A stretch of 23,895 nucleotides of DNA. It comes from Actinomycetes bacterium. GTDB lineage: Bacteria; Actinomycetota; Actinomycetes; Actinomycetales; Actinomycetaceae. The stretch's first letter is position 1; each line of letters begins with the position of its first letter. Shown here piece after piece: positions 7,514 to 15,997 of this stretch. The notes below the pieces were generated by a model. The model was not told the origin of the DNA. It was given only the letters and a program-made list of their open reading frames with translations, and did no database searches. Location of the stretch: positions 1 to 23,895 of the forward strand of contig JAEWHO010000053.1 in the NCBI GenBank assembly GCA_023387755.1, in the 5' to 3' direction. The position numbers and the translations under genes are program-made.

Positions 7514-10500
7514 TTAGCGTCCGAAGGCTTGGTCCATGAGCTGCTTGGCTTGGGCCTGATGCAGTTTCATCGTGCCAGCCGACGGCGAGGCCGCTGCTGG
7601 CCGAGAAACCACACGCACCTGGCGATCGAGCTTTGGCAGCAGGTTCATTGCCATGAACCACCACGGGCCCTGATTCTCCGGCTCATCTTGCACCCACAGT
7701 ACTTCCGCATTCGGGTACTTTTCGAGTTCAGCGCGGATGTCTTCCTCCGGCAGCGGGTAGAGCTGTTCGACGCGCACAATGGCAGTGCGGTTGTCTTCCC
7801 GCTTGGCCCGTTGAGCGGCCAAGTCGTAGTAGATCCGGCCCGAGCAGAGGATGACGCGATCGACGTCGCCTAACTCGCCCACATTCCCGATTACCGGTTG
7901 GAAACTGCCCTGGGTGAAGTCTTCCACTGAGCTGGCGGCGGCTTTCAGGCGCAACAACTGCTTGGGGGAGAACACCACTAGAGGGCGGCGCGGGCGTGCG
8001 TAGGCTTGCCGGCGCAACAGGTGGAAGTGCGAGGCTGGGGTAGAAGGCTGCGCAACCGTCATATTGTCTTCTGCGCACAGTTGCAGATACCGCTCAATCC
8101 GCCCGGATGAGTGGTCCGGCCCCTGGCCCTCATACCCGTGCGGCAGCAGTAGCACTACTGAGGAGCGCTGGCCCCACTTTTGCTCGGAGGAGGAGATGAA
8201 CTCGTCTACCACCGTTTGGGCACCGTTGGCGAAGTCGCCGAACTGGGCTTCCCACAGCACCAGCGCATCGGGGCGTTCTACGGAGTAGCCGTATTCGAAG
8301 GCCATCACCGCGTACTCGGACAGCGATGAATCGTAGACGAGCAGCTTGGCCTGGTCTTCGGTCAGGTACTGTAGCGGCGTCCACTCCGCCCCGGTGGCGT
8401 TGTCATGGAAGGTGGCGTGGCGCTGGGTGAAGGTGCCGCGCCGGGAGTCCTGGCCGGTCAGACGCACCGGCACCCCTTCCATCAGTAGGGAACCGAAAGC
8501 GAGCAGTTCACCCATACCCCAGTCGATGCCACCTTCGCGAGTCATCTTCTCGCGAGTTTGCAGCAGCTTCATGAGCTTGGGATGAACCGTGAAGCCCTCG
8601 GGCATACGCACATGGGCGTCGCCGATGCGTTCCATCATGGCCGGGGAGATCGCCGTCTGCCAACCGACCATAACCCCGGCGTCTTCCTGCTGGGATCGGG
8701 GCAGTTCTAGTCCCTTAACGGTCTGGGAACCGGACTCCTGCTGGTTGCGGCCTTCCTTCAGCTCATTGAGGATGTCTTCGAGTTTGTGCTTGAAGTCCGC
8801 CATCGCGGAGTCGGCCTGCTCCTCGGTGATATCGCCGCGCCCGATGAGGGCTTCGGCGTAGAGCTGGCGTACCGAGGCTTTGGAGTCGATTAGCTGGTAC
8901 ATGATCGGCTGGGTCATCGAGGGGTCGTCACCCTCATTGTGGCCGCGCCGACGGTAGCAGACAATATCGACGACGACGTCCTTATTGAACTCCTGCCGGT
9001 AGTCGTAGGCGAGTTTGGCCACCCGGCACACGGCCTCGGGATCATCGCCGTTCACATGGAATACCGGGATCTGCAGGCCCTTCACCAAATCGGTGGGGTA
9101 CTGGGAGGAGCGCGACGACGCCGGCCCGGTGGTGAAGCCAATCTGGTTGTTCACCAAGATATGGACGGTCCCGCCGGTGCGGTAGCCGCGTAGCTGGGAC
9201 AGGTTGAGTGTCTCCTGGACTACGCCCTGGCCGGCGAAGGCGGCGTCACCGTGAATGAGTACCGGCAGAACCGAGAAGCCCTTCGAACCCAGATCGATGG
9301 TGTCCTGCTTACCTCGCACGATTCCTTCTAGCACGCCGTTCACGGCCTCCAGGTGGGAGGGGTTGGCGGCCAGATACACCTGGGTGTGTTCCCCGGTGGG
9401 GGAGGTGTAGGTGCCTTCGGTGCCGAGGTGGTATTTGACGTCCCCGGAGCCCTCCCCGATACGGGCATCCATATTTCCTTCGAATTCGTCGAAGATCTGC
9501 CCGTAAGATTTACCAGCAATATTGGCTAGCACATTCAGGCGGCCGCGGTGCGGCATGCCGATAGCTACCTCATCGAGCCCTTCCCGGGAGGCCTCGGTCA
9601 AGATCGTATCCAGCAGCGGGATCAGGGATTCGCCGCCCTCCAGGGAGAAGCGCTTCTGCCCCACGAACTTGGTTTGTAGGAAGGTCTCGAAGGCCTCAGC
9701 CTCATTGAGTTTGTACAGAATCTGCAGTTGCTCTTCTGTGCTGGGCTTACGGTAGGGCCGCTCTAGGCGTTCTTGGAACCAGGCCCGCTGAGCCGGGTCC
9801 TGCAGGTGCATATACTCCACGCCTACATTGCGGCAGTAGGCATCGCGCAACTGTTCCAGAATTTCCCGCAGCGTCAGCCGGTCGGTACCGGCAAAGCCAC
9901 CGGTCGGGTAGGAGCGGTCCAGATCCCACAGGGTCAGGCCGTGGTTGGTGAAGTCAAGGTCGTGGTAGCGGCGCTGCCGGTAGGCCAGCGGATCGGTATC
10001 GGCCTGCAGGTGCCCACGCGAACGATAGGCGTGGATCATCTCGGCGATGCGCGCCGTCTTGCTCAGTTCCTTCTTGGCATCAAATTCGACGTCACGCTGC
10101 CAGCGTACGGGCGGGTAGGGCATCCGCACGGCGGCAAAGACGCGGTCATAGAAACCGTCCTGCCCGGTGAGCTTGGTGTGCATGACGCGCAGCAGTTCAC
10201 CCGAGGCCGCCCCCTGAATGACCCGGTGATCATAGGTGGAGGTGAGAGTGAGGATCTTAGAAACCCCCATGCGGGCAATCGTCTTGGCAGAGGCACCCTG
10301 GTATTCAGCCGGGTAATCCATCGCCCCTACGCCCACAATGCAACCCTGGCCGCGCATGAGGCGGGGAACGGAATGCTGGGTGCCGATGGTGCCCGGATTA
10401 GTGAGGGTAACCGTGGTGCCCTGGAAATCCTCGACGCCGAGTTTGCCATCACGCGCCTTGGCGACGAGCTCATCGTAGGCAGCCCAGAACTGGGCAAAGT

Positions 10501-11371
10501 CCATCTGGTCGGCGGCCTTGACACTCGGGACCAGTAGCTGCCGGGTGCCGTCAGGTTTGGGTAGGTCAATAGCCAGACCGAAATTCACATGGCCGGGATG
10601 TTTAATCCCTGGTTTCCCATCGACCTCTTCGTAGGCCGCGTTCAGCTCGGGCACTTCCAGCAGAGCCTCTACCAGCGCAAAGCCGATCAGGTGAGTGAAA
10701 GAGACCTTCCCGCCCCGGCTGCGCTTCAGATGCGAATTGATGAGGAGGCGGTTTTCGATCAGCAGCTTCGCTGGGATTCCGCGCACCGAGGTGGCGGTGG
10801 GGATGGTCAGGGAGTCCTCCATATTGGATACCACGCGGGCTGCCGGGCCGCGTAGCTTTTTCACCTCGTCCTCGTGCGAGGCTTCTCCCTCATCGTGGCG
10901 CTCTGCTTTAGCGCGAGCGTACGGAGAGGTACCCGGCTCCGCTTCCGCCTGCGGGAGGGCATCACGGAACTCGGAGAGATCCGGTGCCGCGGCCCGCGGA
11001 TCAACGTGAGAAACCCGGTGGGTTGGTGCAGGTTGAGCGGCCGGTTCCTTCGGCTTAGCGTCCGTGGAAGTGGGGGCGGGTTTAGCCGAGTTCTGATCCG
11101 CTTTAGCACCGGAATTTTCCGTAGAGGCGTCTTTGTGGGCCTGCGGTTCATTAGAGGTGACAGCAGCCGGCGCCGTCGGCTCTGGTTTGGTGCCTTCGCT
11201 GGCGGGTGCCTGCGTAGCGGCGGGCGAGCCAGAGCGGCCAGCGAAATATTCCTGCCAGGCTGGCTCCACACTGGAGGGGTCAGCCTGGTACTTGTCATAC
11301 AATTCGTCGATTAGCCAGGCATTGGCGCCAAAATCAGCGCCCGGGCCATTGCGGTGTTCATCAGTGGACAC
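7514..11371 (-). CDS. kgd: Multifunctional 2-oxoglutarate decarboxylase / dehydrogenase E1-E2 fusion
   Basis: A 1285-aa TCA-cycle enzyme of the actinobacterial Kgd/OdhA type, acting on 2-oxoglutarate with thiamine diphosphate and passing succinyl groups to CoA within a larger complex. Domain order: a short N-terminal helical segment (GANAWLIDELYDKYQADP), a long Ala/Pro/Lys-rich linker (about 47-160), an E2-like acyltransferase core without a lipoyl domain (about 175-410, active-site TYDHRVIQGAASGE, His382), then the E1 part. The E1 part shows GMPHRGRLNVLANI (about 605-618), the ThDP/Mg site GDAAFAGQG (708-716) to VNNQIGFTT (740-748), and the C-terminal transketolase-like region ending in VQDEPENQGPWW. 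The length is normal. The start is a GTG with AGAGG about 11 bases upstream. It appears monocistronic, with its own terminator. Known relatives are controlled by an FHA protein (GarA/OdhI), which is not in this window. Confidence 0.95.
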   Translation of the reverse strand: MSTDEHRNGPGADFGANAWLIDELYDKYQADPSSVEPAWQEYFAGRSGSPAATQAPASEGTKPEPTAPAAVTSNEPQAHKDASTENSGAKADQNSAKPAPTSTDAKPKEPAAQPAPTHRVSHVDPRAAAPDLSEFRDALPQAEAEPGTSPYARAKAERHDEGEASHEDEVKKLRGPAARVVSNMEDSLTIPTATSVRGIPAKLLIENRLLINSHLKRSRGGKVSFTHLIGFALVEALLEVPELNAAYEEVDGKPGIKHPGHVNFGLAIDLPKPDGTRQLLVPSVKAADQMDFAQFWAAYDELVAKARDGKLGVEDFQGTTVTLTNPGTIGTQHSVPRLMRGQGCIVGVGAMDYPAEYQGASAKTIARMGVSKILTLTSTYDHRVIQGAASGELLRVMHTKLTGQDGFYDRVFAAVRMPYPPVRWQRDVEFDAKKELSKTARIAEMIHAYRSRGHLQADTDPLAYRQRRYHDLDFTNHGLTLWDLDRSYPTGGFAGTDRLTLREILEQLRDAYCRNVGVEYMHLQDPAQRAWFQERLERPYRKPSTEEQLQILYKLNEAEAFETFLQTKFVGQKRFSLEGGESLIPLLDTILTEASREGLDEVAIGMPHRGRLNVLANIAGKSYGQIFDEFEGNMDARIGEGSGDVKYHLGTEGTYTSPTGEHTQVYLAANPSHLEAVNGVLEGIVRGKQDTIDLGSKGFSVLPVLIHGDAAFAGQGVVQETLNLSQLRGYRTGGTVHILVNNQIGFTTGPASSRSSQYPTDLVKGLQIPVFHVNGDDPEAVCRVAKLAYDYRQEFNKDVVVDIVCYRRRGHNEGDDPSMTQPIMYQLIDSKASVRQLYAEALIGRGDITEEQADSAMADFKHKLEDILNELKEGRNQQESGSQTVKGLELPRSQQEDAGVMVGWQTAISPAMMERIGDAHVRMPEGFTVHPKLMKLLQTREKMTREGGIDWGMGELLAFGSLLMEGVPVRLTGQDSRRGTFTQRHATFHDNATGAEWTPLQYLTEDQAKLLVYDSSLSEYAVMAFEYGYSVERPDALVLWEAQFGDFANGAQTVVDEFISSSEQKWGQRSSVVLLLPHGYEGQGPDHSSGRIERYLQLCAEDNMTVAQPSTPASHFHLLRRQAYARPRRPLVVFSPKQLLRLKAAASSVEDFTQGSFQPVIGNVGELGDVDRVILCSGRIYYDLAAQRAKREDNRTAIVRVEQLYPLPEEDIRAELEKYPNAEVLWVQDEPENQGPWWFMAMNLLPKLDRQVRVVSRPAAASPSAGTMKLHQAQAKQLMDQAFGR

Positions 11372-11565
11372 TCGGGTTTCGCCTCTTTCACAGCAAGGTA
11401 AGACAACGCCTTTCCACCATAGGGGAAAACGCGGGCTTATGGGACGAAATACCCAGAGCCTGAAACGATTGAGACCCAGAAGGCATCCCCAACGGCCGCC
11501 AGGGTAAAGAAAACCTCAAATGCTTCAGAATAATGGGTCATTCTTCGCTTTAGAGATAGTAACCA

Positions 11566-11594
11566 TTGGTGTTGCTCGGAACTTCCCGTAGACT
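11566..11594 (+). promoter_or_regulatory. Candidate promoter for the CNNM/CorC pair
   Basis: TTGGTG (11566-11571) and TAGACT (11589-11594) are separated by 17 bp, which fits a housekeeping sigma factor. Transcription would start near 11601, about 60 nt before the chosen start codon. The 289-nt gap between kgd and this operon is divergent, so it must hold promoters in both directions. I could not pick one for kgd. Confidence 0.45.
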
Positions 11595-11660
11595 GAACAT
11601 CATCATGGCCTCGAAACCCCCTCGAAGTACCCAGACCAGCCTGCTACCCGCGAGGTGGTC

Positions 11661-12971
11661 ATGGACTGGTTAATGCTCATTTTCGGTGTCCTTCTCACCG
11701 CTGGAACAGCAGTTTTCGTTGCCGCAGAGTTCTCCCTGGTGGCCCTTGATCCTTCCACGGTAGAACGCCGCGCCGCTGCCGGAGATAAGCGGGCTAGCGC
11801 CGTCGCCGAGGAACTCACTCGACTCTCCACCCACCTTTCCGGGGCGCAGGTGGGGATTACTCTGACCACCGTGCTGCTGGGCTATACCACCCAGGTTTCC
11901 CTAGCCCGTTTGCTCACCGGCTGGCTGGAGCCGCTGCTCGGGGAGATCACGGCCGCCGGGATCGCATTGCTTATCGCATTTATCACGGTCAATGCGTTCT
12001 CCATGATCTGTGGGGAGCTGATTCCTAAGAATCTCTCCCTGGCCGAGCCGCTGAAAGTAGCCGGGATAGTCGCTCCGATACTGCGTGTATTCACGGCCCT
12101 GTTCAAACCGGTTATCCGGGGGCTTAACGGGTCTGCCAATGCCATTTTGGGGTGGTTTAACGTGGAGGCCTCCGAGGAATTGTCCGGGGCCCGGTCTGCT
12201 ACCGAACTCGCAGCGCTGGTGCGGCATTCGGCGGAGGAGGGCACCCTCGACGTCGGAACCGCCACCCTGCTCACCCGATCTATCGGAATTGGTGCCCTGC
12301 AAGCGATTGACGTGATGACTGACCGGGGGCGGGTACACACGCTGGAACGGGATATGACGGCCGCCGACGTCGTAGATCTAGCTCGGGAGACCGGCCACTC
12401 CCGTTTCCCCGTCATCGACGGCGATATGGATGACGTCCTCGGGCTAGTCCACGTGCGCCGCGCAATCGCGGTGCCGTTCGAACGCCGTGGTGATGTACCG
12501 GTCACGTCTTCCTCCCTCATGGTGGAGGCGCCGCGCGTGCCGGAGACCATGCCGCTTGCGCCGCTGCTGTTGGACCTGCGGGCGGAGGGCTTGCAGATGG
12601 CCGTCGTCGTCGATGAATACGGGGGCTCTTCCGGCATCGTCACCCTCGAAGACGTGATTGAGGAGATCGTCGGAGATGTGGCCGATGAGCATGACCGCCG
12701 CCGCCAGGGGGCGCGTTCTCTCAAAGGCGGGGTGTGGATGGTGCCCGGGCTGCTGCGGCCCGATGAGTTAGCCGATCAAGCCGATCTGCACGTGCCCGAC
12801 GATGGCCCCTATGAAACTTTGGGCGGGCTGATTATGGACCGCCTGGCGCGTATTCCCACCGCCGGTGACCGGGTTGAGGTGGGCGATGTGGTGCTGGTCG
12901 TGGAACGTATGGACGGGCGGCGGGTGGACCGCATCCGGGTGTGGAGTTCCGCCGGGGAGGGGGCCGCATGA
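11661..12971 (+). CDS. CNNM/CorC (hemolysin C-like) membrane protein with CBS domains
   Basis: A 436-aa integral membrane protein of the CNNM (DUF21) - CBS pair - CorC_HlyC family, linked in other bacteria to magnesium or other cation efflux and homeostasis. Three or four hydrophobic helices lie in the first about 180 residues, with the family stretches AEFSLVALDPSTVERRA and ICGELIPKNLSLAEP. A CBS pair follows (about 205-330, including VVVDEYGGSSGIVTLEDVIEEIVGD), then a C-terminal CorC_HlyC domain (about 345-430, with YETLGGLIMDRLARIP and GDVVLVVERMDG). I chose the ATG at 11661 because GAGG lies at a suitable distance; a GTG two codons earlier (11655) is possible but lacks a site. It overlaps the next gene by 4 nt (ATGA), and the two proteins may form a heteromeric pair. 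The hemolysin name is historical and no toxin role is implied. Confidence 0.9.
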   Translation: MDWLMLIFGVLLTAGTAVFVAAEFSLVALDPSTVERRAAAGDKRASAVAEELTRLSTHLSGAQVGITLTTVLLGYTTQVSLARLLTGWLEPLLGEITAAGIALLIAFITVNAFSMICGELIPKNLSLAEPLKVAGIVAPILRVFTALFKPVIRGLNGSANAILGWFNVEASEELSGARSATELAALVRHSAEEGTLDVGTATLLTRSIGIGALQAIDVMTDRGRVHTLERDMTAADVVDLARETGHSRFPVIDGDMDDVLGLVHVRRAIAVPFERRGDVPVTSSSLMVEAPRVPETMPLAPLLLDLRAEGLQMAVVVDEYGGSSGIVTLEDVIEEIVGDVADEHDRRRQGARSLKGGVWMVPGLLRPDELADQADLHVPDDGPYETLGGLIMDRLARIPTAGDRVEVGDVVLVVERMDGRRVDRIRVWSSAGEGAA

Positions 12972-14026
12972 GCGCATCGACCGCCCTGATCCTCGGTTGC
13001 GTCCTGTTGTTTTTTAACGCCTTTTTTGTGGGGGCGGAATTTGCAATCATGTCGGTGCGGCGTGCCCAGATGGAACCACTGGCACAAGCCGGTAAGCCGG
13101 GTGCCAAATCGGTATTGTTCGCCCTCGAACACGCCACCGATATGATGGCCACCGCGCAGCTCGGGATTACCGTCTGTTCCACCGGTATCGGTGCGGTAGC
13201 TGAGCCGGCTATCGCCCATGCCATTGACGGGCCGTTGGTGCGCCTGGGATTGCCGGGGCATATGGCGCACGTGATCGGGTTTGCCTGCGCCCTCGCGATT
13301 GTTATCTACTTGCACGTCGTCGTCGGGGAAATGGTGCCCAAGAATCTGGCGATTGCTTCCCCGGAGAAGGCGGCGCTGGTTTTTGGCCCGCCGCTAGTGT
13401 TGCTATCGCGGCCGATTCACCCGATTCTGGTGGCTCTCAATGGGCTAGCCAACGCGGTGTTGCGGGTATTCAAAGTGGAGCCAAAGGACGAGGTGTCCGC
13501 GGCGTTTACCGCTGAGGAAGTGGCCTCGATTGTGGAACGGAGCCAAGCCGAAGGGGTACTCCACGACGATCTCGGCTTACTATCCGGGGCGATTGAGTTC
13601 TCGGAGGAAAGCGCACGTGACGTTATGGTTCCTAACGCCGAGGTAGTGGCGTTGCCACGCGGTTGCACCCCCTCCGATGTGGAGGCGGCCGTAGCGCGCA
13701 CCGGCTTTTCGCGGTTCTTGATTACCGACGACGCCGGATCATTCGTCGGCTATCTCCATCTGAAAGACGTGCTCTACGCCTCCGAGGCAGAGCGGCGTCG
13801 CCCCGTGCCCGCATGGCGGGTGCGGAAGCTGGCGCGAGTTAAGCCAGATGATCAGGTAGAAGAGGCTCTGCGCACGATGCAGGTGACCGGCGCGCATCTG
13901 GCTCGCGTGGAGGATGCACATGGTCAGACGCTCGGAGTGGTTTTCCTCGAAGATATTTTGGAAGAACTGGTGGGGGAAGTGCGCGATATTATGCAGCGCG
14001 AGCCCCATCGATACGCGGAACGTTAA
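12968..14026 (+). CDS. CNNM/CorC-family membrane protein, short form without C-terminal CorC domain
   Basis: A 352-aa paralogue of the preceding protein. The N-terminal CNNM membrane domain (about 1-180) includes LFFNAFFVGAEFAIMSVRRAQ-type features, ATAQLGITVCSTGIGAVAEP and GEMVPKNLAIASPEKA. A CBS pair follows (about 200-340, with RDVMVPNAEVV and LGVVFLEDILEELVGEV). It ends right after the second CBS motif and lacks the CorC_HlyC domain present in its neighbour. The start is the ATG at 12968, overlapping the previous stop as ATGA with a GGGGAGGGGG ribosome site about 4-13 nt upstream. An earlier GTG (12941) in frame is less likely. Such long/short pairs recur in actinobacteria, consistent with a two-subunit transporter; the transported ion is not readable here. 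Confidence 0.9.
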   Translation: MSASTALILGCVLLFFNAFFVGAEFAIMSVRRAQMEPLAQAGKPGAKSVLFALEHATDMMATAQLGITVCSTGIGAVAEPAIAHAIDGPLVRLGLPGHMAHVIGFACALAIVIYLHVVVGEMVPKNLAIASPEKAALVFGPPLVLLSRPIHPILVALNGLANAVLRVFKVEPKDEVSAAFTAEEVASIVERSQAEGVLHDDLGLLSGAIEFSEESARDVMVPNAEVVALPRGCTPSDVEAAVARTGFSRFLITDDAGSFVGYLHLKDVLYASEAERRRPVPAWRVRKLARVKPDDQVEEALRTMQVTGAHLARVEDAHGQTLGVVFLEDILEELVGEVRDIMQREPHRYAER

Positions 14027-14219
14027 CTCCCCGGATACGTGGCATGAGCCTTGCATGGCGGTTAATGTGCCCCCAAGGTGCCAGTGGTGAACGAATGTTC
14101 TGTCACATTGTGCACAGGGCAAAACGACTCCTTGGACGGCGGGGCAGCCGATGCGTTAGGGTGAGAGCGGCCCCAATCGATGGGCGGAAATCTGGAACCC
14201 TGCTTCGAGGATTGCTTTC

Positions 14220-15203
14220 ATGAGTTCGTGCGCGCATGACAATGGCCCCCAGCCGTTGACTCGCCGCAAGATTCGCGAACGCGAACGCGCGACGGTGGAT
14301 CGTATCCACGGCGCTGTTGCTCATAGTGAGGCTGTGGGTACCGAAGAACTGCCCGCTATGACCCGCCGTGAGATGCGGCAGCTACAGGCGCAGGTGAAAC
14401 GGTCGGCGCATATTGGGCCCAAACTCGCGATCGCTGCCTCCCTGGGGGCATTGACCATTGCGGCTCCATTAAGCGGGTTATTTTCTAAGAATATTCCAGA
14501 TGCGCACGCCCTTCCCGGAGTGAGTGCGGCACCTCAGGTTACTCCTGCCGTGGCTGGGTACATGCAGGCAGTTGGCGAGCAGGATGCGGCGCAGGAACAT
14601 CAAGCTCCCGCTTCTATCCATGCCGATCCGGCGGCAGTCGCGCGTGCCAATACGCTTGCCGCCTCACGGACGCTCACTCGGGCCGCTAATAAGTGTGAAC
14701 CGGTTCCGCAGGGGGCATCAGGTCTGCGCGCCGCGCTGCAAGAACGGTCAGAACAAGCCATTGTACGCCCGCTCGCGCAGGGAGTTTATCGGCACACCTC
14801 GCCTTATGGAATGCGGGTTCACCCGCTGTTTGGTGCTTCCCTCAAACATGAGGGCACGGATATGGCAGCGCCGGTTGGAACACCGATCCACGCGGTTGCT
14901 GACGGCGTCGTCAAACATGCCGGTAACGGTATTCAGGGCCGCTCCTCCATGCTCATTATTCTCGAACACGAGATTAATGGGAAGAAGATCCAGACCTGGT
15001 ACGTACATATGTACAGTGACGGCGTCTACGTTAAAGAAGGGGACAAGGTGAAAGCCGGCCAAGTGATTGGCGGCGTCGGCTCCTTCGGTAACTCCACCGG
15101 TCCCCACCTGCACTTTGAGGTGCACGTCGGCGAGGATATGCACACTATCGACCCGTTACCGTGGCTAGACGAAGTGGGTGCCGCTAACCCCGGAGACTGC
15201 TAA
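14220..15203 (+). CDS. Membrane-anchored M23 (LytM-type) peptidoglycan endopeptidase
   Basis: A 327-aa cell-wall hydrolase or regulator of the M23 zinc-peptidase family. Its long cytosolic N-terminus is basic, with two TRRxxR-type motifs (LTRRKIRERER, MTRREMRQLQ). A single membrane helix or uncleaved signal follows (about 65-88), then an Ala/Pro-rich spacer and the C-terminal M23 domain (about 190-315). Zinc ligands are all present: His210 and Asp214 in HEGTD, and His298 in HLHFEV; the catalytic His263 is in WYVHM. The enzyme is therefore likely active outside the membrane, probably in septal or side-wall peptidoglycan turnover. Start ATG has GAGGA eight bases upstream. A Cys159 just before the catalytic domain and a C-terminal-residue Cys327 could form a disulfide. 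Its stop overlaps the next start by one base (TAATG). A possible TTGGAC/TAGGGT promoter lies at 14132-14162 with a long 19-bp spacer. Confidence 0.9.
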   Translation: MSSCAHDNGPQPLTRRKIRERERATVDRIHGAVAHSEAVGTEELPAMTRREMRQLQAQVKRSAHIGPKLAIAASLGALTIAAPLSGLFSKNIPDAHALPGVSAAPQVTPAVAGYMQAVGEQDAAQEHQAPASIHADPAAVARANTLAASRTLTRAANKCEPVPQGASGLRAALQERSEQAIVRPLAQGVYRHTSPYGMRVHPLFGASLKHEGTDMAAPVGTPIHAVADGVVKHAGNGIQGRSSMLIILEHEINGKKIQTWYVHMYSDGVYVKEGDKVKAGQVIGGVGSFGNSTGPHLHFEVHVGEDMHTIDPLPWLDEVGAANPGDC

Positions 15204-15997
15204 TGCGGCAGTCAGGCCGGCCGGGAGGATTCGGGAAGTCTACCCCGGTCGAGAGCCAACCTCCCGAGGTGATCGCTCACCGTGGGGGTGGGGGAGAGGC
15301 CCCCGAAAACTCCTGGAGTTCATTAGCGCATGTGCGTGCCCTCGGCATACGAGTGATGGAAACTGACGTCCATATGAGTGCCGACGGCGTAGCTGTGCTC
15401 ATCCACGACCCCGTCGTTGATCGAGTCCTCGATGGGTGCGGGTCGGTGCGGGACCTGCGGTGGGAGGAGCTGCGGGGAATGCTCGACGCCGCCGGGGACC
15501 CGCCGGTGCGGCTCGATGAAGCCCTCACCTCCTATCCGGAGGTGATTTTCAACATTGACGCGAAGGAGGACGCCGCTGCCGGCCCCCTGGCGCGGATGGC
15601 TCAGCGTTGGCCCGGCCGGATCCGATTGGCCTCCTTCTCTGACGCGCGATTGCGCTATATTCGCTCGGTTAATCCCGCGGTTGAGACGTCGCTGGGGCAG
15701 GTGGCGGTGGCGCAGTTAGTAGCTGCCAGTACCGCGCCAGGGCCAGTAGGGCAGAACTTGGTGCGTGCCAGTGCTGCCCGGTATGCTTTTGCCGCCCAGG
15801 TTCCCGTGCGCTTCGGGCCGATTACGGTGGTGACTCGGCGTTTCATTCGGCTGTGCCACCGGCTCGACTTAGCGGTGCACGTGTGGACGATTGATGAGCC
15901 AGCGCAGATGCAGCAGCTGGCTGCGCTGGGTGTGGATGGCCTGATTACCGACTACCCGCGCCTAGCGTTGGAAACTTTAGGACGCACCCTTTCGTGA
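15203..15997 (+). CDS. Glycerophosphodiester phosphodiesterase
   Basis: A 264-aa GDPD-family enzyme that hydrolyses glycerophosphodiesters to glycerol-3-phosphate and an alcohol. The catalytic and metal residues are intact: His26-Arg27 in AHRGGGGEAPENS, Glu53 and Asp55 in METDVHMSADG, and His68 in LIHDP. NIDAKED (about 115-121) and the C-terminal VHVWTIDEPAQMQQL and GVDGLITDYP complete the TIM-barrel pattern. No signal peptide or membrane helix is seen, so it is probably cytosolic and handles breakdown products of membrane lipids or wall glycopolymers. The ATG at 15203 overlaps the M23 stop (TAATG), and the stop overlaps the following GTG start by 4 nt, so all three genes are coupled. The first 20 residues are low in conservation, so a later start cannot be excluded, but no better one is visible. 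Confidence 0.9.
   Translation: MRQSGRPGGFGKSTPVESQPPEVIAHRGGGGEAPENSWSSLAHVRALGIRVMETDVHMSADGVAVLIHDPVVDRVLDGCGSVRDLRWEELRGMLDAAGDPPVRLDEALTSYPEVIFNIDAKEDAAAGPLARMAQRWPGRIRLASFSDARLRYIRSVNPAVETSLGQVAVAQLVAASTAPGPVGQNLVRASAARYAFAAQVPVRFGPITVVTRRFIRLCHRLDLAVHVWTIDEPAQMQQLAALGVDGLITDYPRLALETLGRTLS

Noticed and set aside
9773..10537. A 254-codon open frame opposite kgd
   Set aside because: It is antisense to conserved E1/E2 sequence with no recognisable protein features; a codon-bias shadow.
14027..14219. A possible c-di-AMP (ydaO-type) riboswitch before the M23 peptidase gene
   Set aside because: Such elements precede cell-wall hydrolase genes in actinobacteria, but the conserved core blocks are not present in these 193 bases.
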